NCBI RefSeq assembly: GCF_024584805.1
Contig: NZ_CP075715.1
Span: 4,164,526-4,228,525 of the forward strand
DNA from: Streptomyces sp. FIT100
GTDB taxonomy: Bacteria > Actinomycetota > Actinomycetes > Streptomycetales > Streptomycetaceae
Reading direction: 5' to 3'
DNA: 64,000 bases
The position numbers and the translations under genes are program-made. The notes beneath the pieces are model-generated. The model made no database searches. It had not been told where the DNA came from and saw nothing but the letters and a program-made list of their open reading frames with translations. Of this stretch, positions 25,701 to 34,100 are shown one piece after another. Within the stretch, counting starts at the first letter, position 1; every line of letters begins with the position of its first letter.

Positions 25701-26714
25701 ATGTCCACAACCCGCTCCTCCGGCCCGCTGCGGCAGCGCGCCGCCCTGGGCTCCGCCCTCGCCGCCACGCTGCTGCTCAGCGGCTGCGGCGCCGAGGTCG
25801 CACCGGACGCCGCGAAGGCGTCCGGGAAGACCACCGTCAAGCGGTGCGGCGAAATGGCCGACTACACGGTCCCCGAGCGCGCAGTCGCCTACGAAGGTGG
25901 CAGCGCCGACAAGCTCTTCAGCCTCGGCCTGACCGAGCACGTGCACGGATACGTGATGCCGCCCGCGAACCCGCCGGTGAGCGAGTCCCCCTGGGCGGCC
26001 GAGTACGCCAAGGTGAAGATGCTCAGCGACGACCTCCTCAACAAGGAGGTCGTCGTGGAGGCCAAGTCCGACTTCGTGGTCGCGGGCTGGAACTCCGGCT
26101 TCAAGGACGAGCGGGGCATCACCCCCGAGATCCTGGACAAGCTCGGCATCCAGAGCTTCATGCACACGGAGAGCTGCTTCAACTACCCCGAGTACCCCGA
26201 GAAGGTCACCCCGTTCGAGGCCCTCTACACCGACCTCGACCGGCTCGGCCGGATCTTCAAGGTCGAGAAGAAGGCCACCGAGGTCGTCGACGGCCTGAAG
26301 CAGCGCGTCGAGGCCGTCAGGGCGAACGCCCCCGAGGGCGAGCCGGTGCCCGTCTTCCTCTACGACTCGGGCACCGACCAGCCCTTCACCGCCGGCAACC
26401 AGGTGCCGCCCAACGACATCATCAGGACCGCGGGCGGCCGGAACGTCTTCGACGGTCTCGACCAGCGCTGGACCCAGGTCAACTGGGAGTCCGTCGCCAA
26501 GGCCGAGCCCGAGGTCGTCATCATCCTCGACTACGGCGACCTGCCCGCCGAGAAGAAGATCGACTTCCTGAAGAAGTCCCCCCACACCAGGGAGCTGCCC
26601 GCCGTCAGGAAGGGCAACTTCTTCGTCCTCGACTACAACGAGGGGATCAGCGGGCCACGGAACGTCGACGGCCTGGAGAAGTTCGCGGCGTATCTGCGCT
26701 CGCTGGACCGCTGA
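25701..26714 (+). CDS. metal-chelate ABC transporter substrate-binding lipoprotein
   Basis: This 337-residue periplasmic-binding protein of the BtuF/FepB group has a signal peptide and lipobox LSGC with Cys29. It contains the family stretch SDFVVAGWNSGF and the C-terminal YLRSLD. ATG at 25701 is used; an in-frame GTG at 25683 is possible. As the last gene of the zinc-box operon it should capture the metal-loaded chelator outside the membrane. Its 3' end overlaps the MMPL gene by 68 bp in the opposite direction. Confidence 0.88.
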   Translation: MSTTRSSGPLRQRAALGSALAATLLLSGCGAEVAPDAAKASGKTTVKRCGEMADYTVPERAVAYEGGSADKLFSLGLTEHVHGYVMPPANPPVSESPWAAEYAKVKMLSDDLLNKEVVVEAKSDFVVAGWNSGFKDERGITPEILDKLGIQSFMHTESCFNYPEYPEKVTPFEALYTDLDRLGRIFKVEKKATEVVDGLKQRVEAVRANAPEGEPVPVFLYDSGTDQPFTAGNQVPPNDIIRTAGGRNVFDGLDQRWTQVNWESVAKAEPEVVIILDYGDLPAEKKIDFLKKSPHTRELPAVRKGNFFVLDYNEGISGPRNVDGLEKFAAYLRSLDR

Positions 26715-28758
26715 GGGCGCTGAAGAGGCGGCCGGGCCACCAGAACCAGCGGCCGAGGTCCAGGGCGAGGGCGGGCACGAGGACGGTGCGGACCAGGAAG
26801 GTGTCGAGCAGGACGCCGATGCCGACGAGCACGCCCATCTGCGCCATGGTCACCAGCGGCAGTCCGGCGAAGACCGCGAAGGTGGCGGCGAGGACGACAC
26901 CGGCCGAGGTGATGACGCCTCCCGTGCTGGTCAGCCCCTCCAGCACACCGCGGGCGTGGCCCAGCCGGGCCGCCTCTTCGCGTACCCGGTGCATCAGGAA
27001 GATGTTGTAGTCGATGCCCAGGGCGACGAGGAAGACGAAGCCCAGCAGGGGGATCGACCAGTCCACGCCCGCGAAGCCGAAGACGTGCTCGAAGAGCAGG
27101 TTCGAGGCGCCGAGCGCCGCGAAGAACGAGACGACGACCGTGGCGAGCAGCAGCAGGGGCGCGACCAGGGCGCGCAGCAGCCAGATCAGGACGAGCAGGA
27201 CGACGGCGAGCACGGCCGGGATCACCGTCGTCAGGTCGCGGTCGGTCGCGCGCTGGGTGTCGAGGGTCTGGGCCGTGGTGCCGCCGACCAGCGCGTCCGC
27301 ACCGTCGACCCGGTGCACCGCGGTGCGCAGCTCGTCGACGGTGTCCTTGGCCGCCTGGCTGTCCGGGATGTCCTTCAACACCACGGAGAGGGTGGCGAGT
27401 TCACCGTCGACGGTGCGCTCGCCGTCCTCGACCCGGGCGACGCCGTGCACCTTTGCCGCCGCGGCCGAGACCTCGGGGACCGCCGCGGCCCTCGTGACGA
27501 TCTTGGCGGGGTCGGAGGCGCCCGACGGGTAGTGCGCGGAGATCCGCTCCTGGGCGACGACCGACTCCGGCTTCTCCTGGAACATCTCGGACTGCTGCAG
27601 ACCCATGCCGATCCCGGTGGCGCTGAGCGCGAGGACGCCGGTGACGGCGAGGGACATCATCCAGTACCAGCGGGGGCGGCGGGCGACGGCGGTGCCGATA
27701 CGGGACCAGACGGTGTCGGCCTTGCGGGCCGGGGTGCCGTACGCCGGTACGAACGGCCAGAAGACCCAGCGGCCCGCGATCACCAGCAGCGCCGGCAGGA
27801 CGGTGAGCATGGCGAGGAGGCCGCAGAGCACACCCACCGCGCCGACCAGTCCGATGGAGCGCGAGGAGTCGAGGTCGGCGAGGGAGAGGCAGACGAGTCC
27901 CGCGGCGATGGTGCCGGCGGAGGCGAGGACCGCCGGACCGGAGCGGCGCAGCGCGAGCTGCATGGCCTCGTGCCGGTCCTCGTGGCGGTGCAGTTCCTCG
28001 CGGTAGCGGGCGATGAGCAGGAGCGCGTAGTCCGTGCCGACGCCGAAGACGAGAACCATCAGGATGCCCGAACTCTGCGGATTGACGGGCAGGTCGGCGT
28101 ACCTGGCCAGCAGATAGGTGCCCACCTGGGTGAGGACCGCGGCGAAGCCGACCGCCAGCAGCGGGAAGAGCCAGAGGACCGGGCTGCGGTAGGTGATCAG
28201 CAGCAGGACGGCCACGACGAGTCCGGTGGCGAGCATCAGGGTGGAGTCGAGCGTGTCGAAGACCGCGACCTGGTCGGTGAGCGACCCGGCCGGTCCGCCG
28301 ACGGCGACGTCCACGCCCGGCGGTGCGCCGGCGGCCGCGGTCGTGCGGAGTTCGTCGATCGTGCCGGTGATGCCGTCCCCCTCGGTGGAGAGCGGGACGA
28401 CGGTCATCAGGGCCTTGCCGTCCTCGGACGGGATGGGGGGCGCGATCTGCTCGCCCTCCGCCGCGAACTCCGCGAAGGCGGCACGGTCGGCGGCGGCCTT
28501 CGCGTCCGCACCCTCACCGGTGTAGACGACGACGGCGGGCATGACCGTGTCCGTACGGAACTTCTCCAGCTCGGTGTTGACCAGCGCCGATTCGGCTCCG
28601 CTCGGGAGGAAGGCGTTGGCGCTCGTGTCCTCGACCTCGCCGAGCTTCCCCGCGAGGGGGCCGAGCGCGACGGCGAGGACCAGCCAGGCCACGAGGACGA
28701 GGTACTTGGTGCGGCGGCCACCTGGGGCGCCTGCCGCGCGCCTGAACAGCGCGTTCAT
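26647..28758 (-). CDS. MMPL-family RND transporter
   Basis: This 703-residue RND-superfamily exporter of the MmpL/actinorhodin-efflux type has about 12 membrane segments in two halves. Each half has the DY motif (GVGTDYALLLIARYREEL and GIDYNIFLMHRVREE) and an extracellular loop domain. The final 20 or so residues are encoded within the 3' end of the convergent lipoprotein gene. It probably exports a lipid or hydrophobic compound. No substrate is evident. Confidence 0.9.
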   Translation of the reverse strand: MNALFRRAAGAPGGRRTKYLVLVAWLVLAVALGPLAGKLGEVEDTSANAFLPSGAESALVNTELEKFRTDTVMPAVVVYTGEGADAKAAADRAAFAEFAAEGEQIAPPIPSEDGKALMTVVPLSTEGDGITGTIDELRTTAAAGAPPGVDVAVGGPAGSLTDQVAVFDTLDSTLMLATGLVVAVLLLITYRSPVLWLFPLLAVGFAAVLTQVGTYLLARYADLPVNPQSSGILMVLVFGVGTDYALLLIARYREELHRHEDRHEAMQLALRRSGPAVLASAGTIAAGLVCLSLADLDSSRSIGLVGAVGVLCGLLAMLTVLPALLVIAGRWVFWPFVPAYGTPARKADTVWSRIGTAVARRPRWYWMMSLAVTGVLALSATGIGMGLQQSEMFQEKPESVVAQERISAHYPSGASDPAKIVTRAAAVPEVSAAAAKVHGVARVEDGERTVDGELATLSVVLKDIPDSQAAKDTVDELRTAVHRVDGADALVGGTTAQTLDTQRATDRDLTTVIPAVLAVVLLVLIWLLRALVAPLLLLATVVVSFFAALGASNLLFEHVFGFAGVDWSIPLLGFVFLVALGIDYNIFLMHRVREEAARLGHARGVLEGLTSTGGVITSAGVVLAATFAVFAGLPLVTMAQMGVLVGIGVLLDTFLVRTVLVPALALDLGRWFWWPGRLFSALSGPASADTPRTSPGRRRSVAR

Positions 28759-28958
28759 GAGTAGTCTCCGGGGTGGGGAGTACGGTCGGCCTCGGCCGGC
28801 GAAGGGCGTACGGGACCCGCACCACGGCGCTGAGAGGTGTCACGACCTGCCGTGGTGTCCGGGTTGGTGCCGGGAAAAGGTGCTCTCCAGCGCTGGGCCT
28901 ACGGCCGGGAGTTGCCGCTCCCGGCCGTACGCATCGCGCTGTGCTAGGGGGACACCCC

Positions 28959-29216
28959 CTAGTCGATGGAGCGCATCATCTTCTCCATCGAGGCGATCGA
29001 GGCACGGGCCTGCGTGAGCTCCTCCAGCGTGCGCCGGTGCAGCTCGACGTTGTCCTCCAGCAGCTCGGCGTATTTCGCGGCGAGCTGCCGGTACTGCTCC
29101 TCGCGGGCGGCGAGCATCCGGGCCCGCCAGGTCGCCGCGGTCTGCCGGACGACCACGATCAGGAGGGTGAAGACACCGCCGGCACCGACCACTCCCGCCC
29201 AGTCCGCTCCGCTCAT
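28959..29216 (-). CDS. small membrane-anchored coiled-coil protein
   Basis: This 85-residue protein has one N-terminal membrane segment (VVGAGGVFTLLIVVV) and a charged helical tail (REEQYRQLAAKYAELLEDN...) that should form a coiled coil. It starts in the stop of the upstream ArsR gene (ATGA), so the two are co-transcribed. I do not recognise the family. It could be a membrane accessory of the regulator or of the downstream MMPL transporter. Confidence 0.7.
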   Translation of the reverse strand: MSGADWAGVVGAGGVFTLLIVVVRQTAATWRARMLAAREEQYRQLAAKYAELLEDNVELHRRTLEELTQARASIASMEKMMRSID

Positions 29217-29566
29217 TTCGCCTTCTCCTTCACGGTCTCTTCCTCTTCGGTGATCGTCCGCGCCGCGGCCGCGACGACGTCGGGGGTGAGCGTGTAGGCG
29301 AAGGGTGTGACCTCGAAGTACTTCATGGCCTTGCCGTCCTCCGCCAGCTCCAGTGAACCGGTGACGAGTCCGGCGGCTTCGAGTCGCTGGAGGTGCATGT
29401 GGAGCAGCGGACGGCCGATCCCCAGCTCGCGGGCGAGCCGGCTGACGTAGTCCCGGCCTCCCGAGACGAGAGCCGCCACGATCCGCAGCCGGTGCGGGTT
29501 GCCGAGCGCCGCGAACACCTTCAGCAGCTCGTCCCCGGTCGGTTGCGGGTCCGGGACCTGAGTCAT
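29213..29566 (-). CDS. ArsR/HTH_20-family winged-helix regulator
   Basis: This 117-residue regulator has winged-helix sequence ALGNPHRLRIVAAL and LARELGIGRPLLHMHLQRLEAAGLV. No obvious Cys metal site is present, so it may sense something other than metal. It is coupled to the small membrane protein and lies upstream of the MMPL gene. Two identical inverted repeats upstream are likely autoregulatory operators. Confidence 0.85.
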   Translation of the reverse strand: MTQVPDPQPTGDELLKVFAALGNPHRLRIVAALVSGGRDYVSRLARELGIGRPLLHMHLQRLEAAGLVTGSLELAEDGKAMKYFEVTPFAYTLTPDVVAAAARTITEEEETVKEKAK

Positions 29567-29587
29567 CGCGACACCCTTCGTACCTAC

Positions 29588-29638
29588 CTGTCAGTCAAGG
29601 CTGACAGTACCTCCGAGACCTGTCAAAGAAGACTGACA
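29588..29638. promoter_or_regulatory. tandem ArsR-type operators TGTCA-N8-TGACA
   Basis: Two dyads of the form TGTCA-N8-TGACA occur at 29589-29606 and 29621-29638, 32 bp apart, about three helical turns. The first extends to CTGTCAG...CTGACAG. They lie just upstream of the ArsR start at 29566 and probably bind that regulator. Confidence 0.7.
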
Positions 29639-29719
29639 CATCTCAGGGATACCTAAGGGGTGCCCCCGTGGATCTCGGGGTCGCGTCAGGGGTGCGCCGC
29701 CCGCGGGAAGGTGCCGAGG

Positions 29720-30358
29720 TCAGCAGGTGGCGCAGCAGCCCTTGCCCCGCCAGGCGTCGCGGCCCTCCTTCACGGCGATGGCGGCGATGGCGAGGGCGGC
29801 GACCGGGTCGGCCCAGGACCAGCCGAGGGTGGCGTTGAGCGCCAGGCCGACGAGGAGCACGGCGGACAGGTACGTGCACAGCAGCGTCTGCCGGGAGTCC
29901 GCGACCGCGCTGGCGGAGCCGAGTTCGCGTCCGGCGCGGCGCTGGGCGGCGGACAGGACCGGCATCACCGCCAGGGAGAGTGCGGCGAGCACGATGCCGG
30001 GGACGGAGGACGCGGCCTCACCGGTGCCGGTCAGGGCGCGCAGGGCGTCGACGGTGACGTACGCGGCGAGGGCGAAGAACGAGAGCGCGATGATGCGCAG
30101 GGCCGTCTTCTCGCGTGCCTCGCGCAGGGCGTGGTCGCGGGCGGAGAACTGCCAGGCGACCGCGGCGGCGGAGGAGACCTCGATGACGGAGTCCAGGCCG
30201 AAGCCGATCAGCGCGGTGGAGGAGGCGAGCGTGCCCGCGGTGAGGGCCACGACCGCCTCGACGGCGTTGTACGCGATGGTCGCGGCGACCAGGAGCCGGA
30301 TGCGCCGGGCGAGCGCGTCGCGCCGCGCCGGGGACGGGCCCAGGGATGCCGTGGCCAT
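29720..30358 (-). CDS. CDF-family cation efflux transporter
   Basis: This 212-residue cation diffusion facilitator has motifs ALIGFGLDSVIEVSSAAAVAW and GWSWADPVAALAIAAIA, with the paired Asp-containing metal sites in two membrane helices. The tail ends in GKGCCATC, a possible extra soft-metal site. It starts one base into the stop of the CmtR-like gene (TGATG). It should export the metal that the neighbouring sensor detects. Confidence 0.86.
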   Translation of the reverse strand: MATASLGPSPARRDALARRIRLLVAATIAYNAVEAVVALTAGTLASSTALIGFGLDSVIEVSSAAAVAWQFSARDHALREAREKTALRIIALSFFALAAYVTVDALRALTGTGEAASSVPGIVLAALSLAVMPVLSAAQRRAGRELGSASAVADSRQTLLCTYLSAVLLVGLALNATLGWSWADPVAALAIAAIAVKEGRDAWRGKGCCATC

Positions 30359-30693
30359 CAGCAGCATCCCTTGTCGGCGGCGTCGGGGCAGGTGCGGTCG
30401 GTCTCGACGGCCAGTACGGCGGTGCGTAGATCGTCCAGGGCGTGGCCGAGGCGTTCGTCGGCCAGCTCGTAGCGGGTGCGTCGGCCGTCGGGCACGGTGA
30501 CCACGAGGCCGCAGTCGCGCAGGCAGGCGAGATGGTTCGACAGTCGGGTGCGCGAGATGCCGAGGGCGTCGGCGAGGTCGGCGGGATAGGCGGGGGCCTC
30601 GCGCAGGGCGAGCAGGAGCCGGCAGCGGATCGGGTCGGCGAGCGCGCGGCCGAACCGGGCCAGCACCTCGATGTCGGAGGCAACGGTCAGCAT
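30358..30693 (-). CDS. CmtR-like ArsR/SmtB metal sensor
   Basis: This 111-residue ArsR/SmtB repressor is close to the mycobacterial Cd/Pb sensor CmtR. Its DNA-recognition helix region is SNHLACLRDCGLV, with both CmtR cysteines of the LxCLRxC motif, and a third ligand Cys sits in ETDRTC. The tail ends GCC. ATG at 30693 is chosen to match CmtR (MLT...). It is the first gene of a two-gene operon with the CDF transporter, and the palindrome just upstream is the probable operator. Confidence 0.86.
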   Translation of the reverse strand: MLTVASDIEVLARFGRALADPIRCRLLLALREAPAYPADLADALGISRTRLSNHLACLRDCGLVVTVPDGRRTRYELADERLGHALDDLRTAVLAVETDRTCPDAADKGCC

Positions 30694-30712
30694 GGCAATG
30701 ACAGTACATGGA

Positions 30713-30728
30713 TTTCTGAATTCAGAAA
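30713..30728. promoter_or_regulatory. perfect palindromic operator before the CmtR-like gene
   Basis: TTTCTGAATTCAGAAA is a perfect 16-bp palindrome 20 bp upstream of the CmtR-like start and unusually AT-rich for this genome. It is the likely binding site of that sensor. Confidence 0.75.
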
Positions 30729-30799
30729 ACCTTGAACTGTCGGAGCCGGGTGAGTGGGCAGGCGGTGGGGCCGCACGCATCGGCGCACGGCCCCGCCGT

Positions 30800-30995
30800 C
30801 CCCGTCCCGTCCCGTCCCGTCCCGTCCCCGTCCCGTCCCGTCCCGTCCCCGTCCCGTCCCCGTCCCGTCCCGTCCCCGTCCCGTCCCGTCCCGTCCCGTC
30901 CCCGTCCCGTCCCGTCCCCGTCCCGTCCCGTCCCGTCCCGTCCCGGCCCGGCCCGTCCCGGCCCGTCCCGGCCCGTCCCGGCCCGTCCCGGCCCC
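30800..30995. repeat. CCCGT/CCCCGT low-complexity array, G-quadruplex-prone
   Basis: About 195 bp consist almost entirely of CCCGT and CCCCGT units, passing into CCCGGCCCGT near the heme oxygenase stop. The minus strand reads (ACGGG)n, with dozens of G3-G4 tracts separated by two bases. It lies just after the heme oxygenase stop codon and could fold into quadruplexes in the 3' end of that transcript. It is not a CRISPR array, since there are no spacers. Confidence 0.95.
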
Positions 30996-31000
30996 GCGGC

Positions 31001-31684
31001 TCAGGCGGCGGGCCCGAACTCCGCGCCCAGTTCGCGGAACACGGCCCCGTTGAAGGCGAAGGCGCGGTTGCACTCCTCGACGATGCGCGCCTTCTCCAGG
31101 CCGTCCGCCGCGACGGCGTCCAGCAGCGCGCGGTACTCCCGCTTGAACGCCGCCGGATTGGCGACGTCCTCGAAGACGTAGAACCGCACCCCGTCGCCCT
31201 TGCGCGCGAAGCCCCACGCCCGCTCCGCCGCGTCCCGGATGATCTGACCGCCCGACAGGTCGCCCAGGTAGCGGGTGTAGTGGTGGGCGACGTATCCCGC
31301 CGGCCAGGTCCTGGCGCACTCCTCGATCCGCGCCGTGTAGGCCAGCGTCGCCGGAAGCGCGCCGACCGACCCGCGCCAGCCGGCGCCCCGCAGGTGGGCG
31401 AGGTCGCGCTCGATCTCCGCCACCCGGAACAGCTCGGGCCGGACGAACGGGCCCGCCACCGGGTCGCCGGCCAGCGTGTGTGCCGATTCCTCCAGCGCCC
31501 GGTAGACGAACCACAGTTGCTCCGTGTAGCGCGCGTACGCCTCCCGGCCGAGCCGGCCGCCGAGCAGGTCGCTCATGAACCCCGAGTTCTCCGCCTCGGT
31601 GTGCTGGTCGTGCGAGGCGGCGCGGATCTGCACCGAGAACGGTGTCGCGCCCACGGGGTCGGCGGGGGCGGCAGGGGCTTTCAC
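31001..31684 (-). CDS. biliverdin-producing heme oxygenase
   Basis: This 227-residue heme oxygenase of the HmuO/HO-1 family has the proximal-His region IRAASHDQHTEAENSGFM and the distal-helix motif YTRYLGDLSGGQIIRDAA. It cleaves heme to biliverdin, CO and iron. The start is GTG at 31684, with GGAGG upstream. It follows two secreted-protein genes in the same direction under an iron box, so it should release iron from heme taken up when iron is scarce. Confidence 0.93.
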   Translation of the reverse strand: MKAPAAPADPVGATPFSVQIRAASHDQHTEAENSGFMSDLLGGRLGREAYARYTEQLWFVYRALEESAHTLAGDPVAGPFVRPELFRVAEIERDLAHLRGAGWRGSVGALPATLAYTARIEECARTWPAGYVAHHYTRYLGDLSGGQIIRDAAERAWGFARKGDGVRFYVFEDVANPAAFKREYRALLDAVAADGLEKARIVEECNRAFAFNGAVFRELGAEFGPAA

Positions 31685-31711
31685 AGGGGCCTCCAGGGGA
31701 CGAGAAGGAAT

Positions 31712-31732
31712 TTGCCGACATGTTGTCGGCAA
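31712..31732. promoter_or_regulatory. palindrome between surface protein and heme oxygenase
   Basis: TTGCCGACA, three bases, then TGTCGGCAA form a perfect 9-bp dyad 28 bp upstream of the heme oxygenase start. An alternative overlapping hairpin (ATGTTG/CAACAT) is also possible. It resembles a TetR-type operator and may give the heme oxygenase its own control, or act as an RNA processing hairpin. Confidence 0.6.
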
Positions 31733-31746
31733 CATCGGATAGGTGG

Positions 31747-34008
31747 TCAGACAGCGGAGTGCGTCCGGCGTGCGCGCCGGAGCGCGAACCAGCCCGCCCC
31801 CGTCAGCAGCGCGGCCGCGGCGGCCAGGGACAGGACGGTGACGCCGGTGGAGGCGAGGCTGCCGTCGCCGGAGCCCGCGTCCGCGGACCCGCCGCCGACG
31901 GTGCCGCCCGAGCCGGAGCCGGAGCCGGAGGTGGCCCCGGACCCGGAGACCGAGCCGCCCGCCCCGCCGGACGTGCCGCCGTCCGCCGAGCCCGAACCGC
32001 TGCTGCTGCCACCGGCGCTGTCGCCTGTGCTGCCGCCGGAGCCCGACGGGGGCTCGTCGTCCCCGCCCCCGCTGCCTCCGGCACCGCCGCTGCCGCCCCC
32101 GTCCTCGCCGCCGTTCGCGACGACGGTGAGGGTGACCGGCGCCGTACGGGTGGTGCCGGCGGGGTTGGTGAACTCGGCGCGGTAGCGGTACCCGTCGTGT
32201 GCCGCCGTCGCGGTGAACGCGTACGTGTGCCGCACCGCCCCCTCGACGGTGGTCCAGGTCTGCCCGCCGTCCGGGCTGACCTGCCAGCGCACGGTGGGCT
32301 CCGGGGCGCCCTCGGCCGCGGCGGTGAACGCGACGTCGTCGCCCGGTGCGGCGGACCGGTCCGCCGGCGCCTGCGTCACCTTGGGCGACATGCGTCGGTC
32401 CAGCTTGGTGACGGTGCCCGCGGCCGGGCTGGTGACGTAGACGGTCGAGCCGCCCGGGGTGACGGCGACGGTCGCCTCGCCGAGCTGGGAGTGGTTGCCC
32501 GGCAGTGCCGTCGGTTCGGCGGCAGGTTCGTACGTCGTGGTGGAGTACACCGCCAGGGAGCCGTCGTTGTCGCCGCCGCTGCCGGTGTCGCCGTTGTCCT
32601 GCCGGACGACGAAGGCCCGCTGGGTGGTGGGGTCGAAGGCGATGCCCGCGGCCTCGTCGGTCCCCTCGACGGTCTTCAGGAGCTTGGCGTCGCGGTCGTA
32701 GACGAGGACGGAGTTCCCGCTGCCCACCCAGACGTTGCCGGTGGCGGGGTCGGCCTCGACGAACCTGACGTACCCGGCGGGGAGTTCGGCCGTCGCGGTG
32801 ACCGTGAACGAGCCGGTGTCGACGCGCCGCAGCTGTCCGCCCGACGCCCCGGCCGACCATGCGGCCGCGTGGGCGGGGTCGACGCCGAGCACGCCGCCCC
32901 CGTCGAGGGTGATGCCGCGCCTGACCGTGCCGGTGGCGGTCTCGACCTCGGAGAGTGCGGCGCCCTGGGCGACCAGGACGGTCGCCGGCTCGGTGCCGGG
33001 ACCGGCGCCGGTGACCGTGGCACCGCCCAGCCAGACACCGCGCGCGGCCGTGTCGCCGGCCTTGGCGGTGCCGATGCCGCGCAGCGGGTAGTGGAAGACG
33101 ACGCCGTCGCCGGCGAGCGGCGCGATGATCCGCGTGACCCGGCGGCCGGCCAGGGCGCCGGTGGAGCCGGGCGCCTGGGAGATGTGGCCGACGACCTCTC
33201 CGTTCGCCGGGTCGAGGACGTACAGGCCCTGCTCGTTGACGTCCGCGGTGTCGGCGAGGTTGTCGGAGCCGACGTACAGCTTCCCGGAGTCGGGGTGCAG
33301 CAGGACGTCCAGCGGCTTGCCGGCCGTGGTGAACGAGGCCGACTCGCGGTAGCTCACCGTGCCGGCGGGCACGTCCACACCGTCCCCGCCGTCGCCGGGG
33401 CCCTGGCCCTCGAAGGCGACGGGTATGCGGACGTCCTGGGACCGGTCGCCGCTGCCGCGGTGGTCGACGCGGGTGACGACGGCACAGCCGACCCGGGTGC
33501 AGTCGAGCCCGTCGCCCTTGGCCTTGACGGTGATCCGGACGTCGAAGGTGCCGTCGGGCCCGTAGGCGGTGGCGAGTTCGCCCTCGTAGCTGTCGCCCTC
33601 GGGGACGATCCACTGCGAGGCGCCGCCGCCACCGGTCATGTCGGCGCCGCCCAGGCAGGGGCTGGGCACCCGGTTGTCCCCGTTGTCCTTGCAGAAGGCG
33701 ACGTAGACGCCCTTGGTCCCGTCGTATCCCTCGCCGGTGACCCGGATCGACTCGCCGGCCGGGTCGAGGTGCGCGGAGGCGGACACGGTGAGCCTCTGTC
33801 CGCCCTTGCCCAGACCCGTCTTCGGTGTGTCGGCGGCCAGCGCCGCCGAGCCCGCGGTGACCGATGCGGTCACGAGGGCGGCCGAGGTGAGCAGCGCCGC
33901 GGCTCGTCCCCGTCCCCGTCCCCGTCCCCGTCTGCGGCCGGGCCCTGGCCCGGCCGCCGCGCCGGGTGCGCGGTCCGGCCGCCGCCGGCCCGTCGTCTCA
34001 ACTGCCAT
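31747..34008 (-). CDS. LAXTG-anchored surface protein: neocarzinostatin-like, propeller-like and Ig-like domains
   Basis: This 753-residue cell-wall protein has an Arg-rich N-terminus and a signal peptide to about residue 60. A neocarzinostatin-fold-like domain spans about 73-205, with AFCKDNGDNRVPSPC and DCTRVGC as two probable disulfides. A YVTN-type beta-propeller region covers about 215-520. An Ig-like domain, a Gly/Ser linker, and the class E sortase signal LASTG at 718-722 with a membrane helix and basic tail follow. Between an iron box and heme oxygenase, a role in heme capture at the cell surface is inferred. The fold assignment is by pattern. Confidence 0.75.
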   Translation of the reverse strand: MAVETTGRRRPDRAPGAAAGPGPGRRRGRGRGRGRAAALLTSAALVTASVTAGSAALAADTPKTGLGKGGQRLTVSASAHLDPAGESIRVTGEGYDGTKGVYVAFCKDNGDNRVPSPCLGGADMTGGGGASQWIVPEGDSYEGELATAYGPDGTFDVRITVKAKGDGLDCTRVGCAVVTRVDHRGSGDRSQDVRIPVAFEGQGPGDGGDGVDVPAGTVSYRESASFTTAGKPLDVLLHPDSGKLYVGSDNLADTADVNEQGLYVLDPANGEVVGHISQAPGSTGALAGRRVTRIIAPLAGDGVVFHYPLRGIGTAKAGDTAARGVWLGGATVTGAGPGTEPATVLVAQGAALSEVETATGTVRRGITLDGGGVLGVDPAHAAAWSAGASGGQLRRVDTGSFTVTATAELPAGYVRFVEADPATGNVWVGSGNSVLVYDRDAKLLKTVEGTDEAAGIAFDPTTQRAFVVRQDNGDTGSGGDNDGSLAVYSTTTYEPAAEPTALPGNHSQLGEATVAVTPGGSTVYVTSPAAGTVTKLDRRMSPKVTQAPADRSAAPGDDVAFTAAAEGAPEPTVRWQVSPDGGQTWTTVEGAVRHTYAFTATAAHDGYRYRAEFTNPAGTTRTAPVTLTVVANGGEDGGGSGGAGGSGGGDDEPPSGSGGSTGDSAGGSSSGSGSADGGTSGGAGGSVSGSGATSGSGSGSGGTVGGGSADAGSGDGSLASTGVTVLSLAAAAALLTGAGWFALRRARRTHSAV

Positions 34009-34100
34009 GGGGTGTTCCTCACTTGTCGGGGCGCCGCCCGGCAGCCCCGAGCGCGCCGAGGGCCGGGCCCCGGTCGTGCGGGGCCCGGCCTGACGGGGGA

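Noticed and set aside
26956..28764. Long plus-strand open frame opposite the MMPL gene
   Set aside because: The translation is Asp/Glu/Gly/Arg-rich without domains, while the minus strand encodes a complete RND transporter.
30800..30995. Possible CRISPR array
   Set aside because: The repeat units are 5-6 bp without spacers, so it is a simple-sequence repeat.
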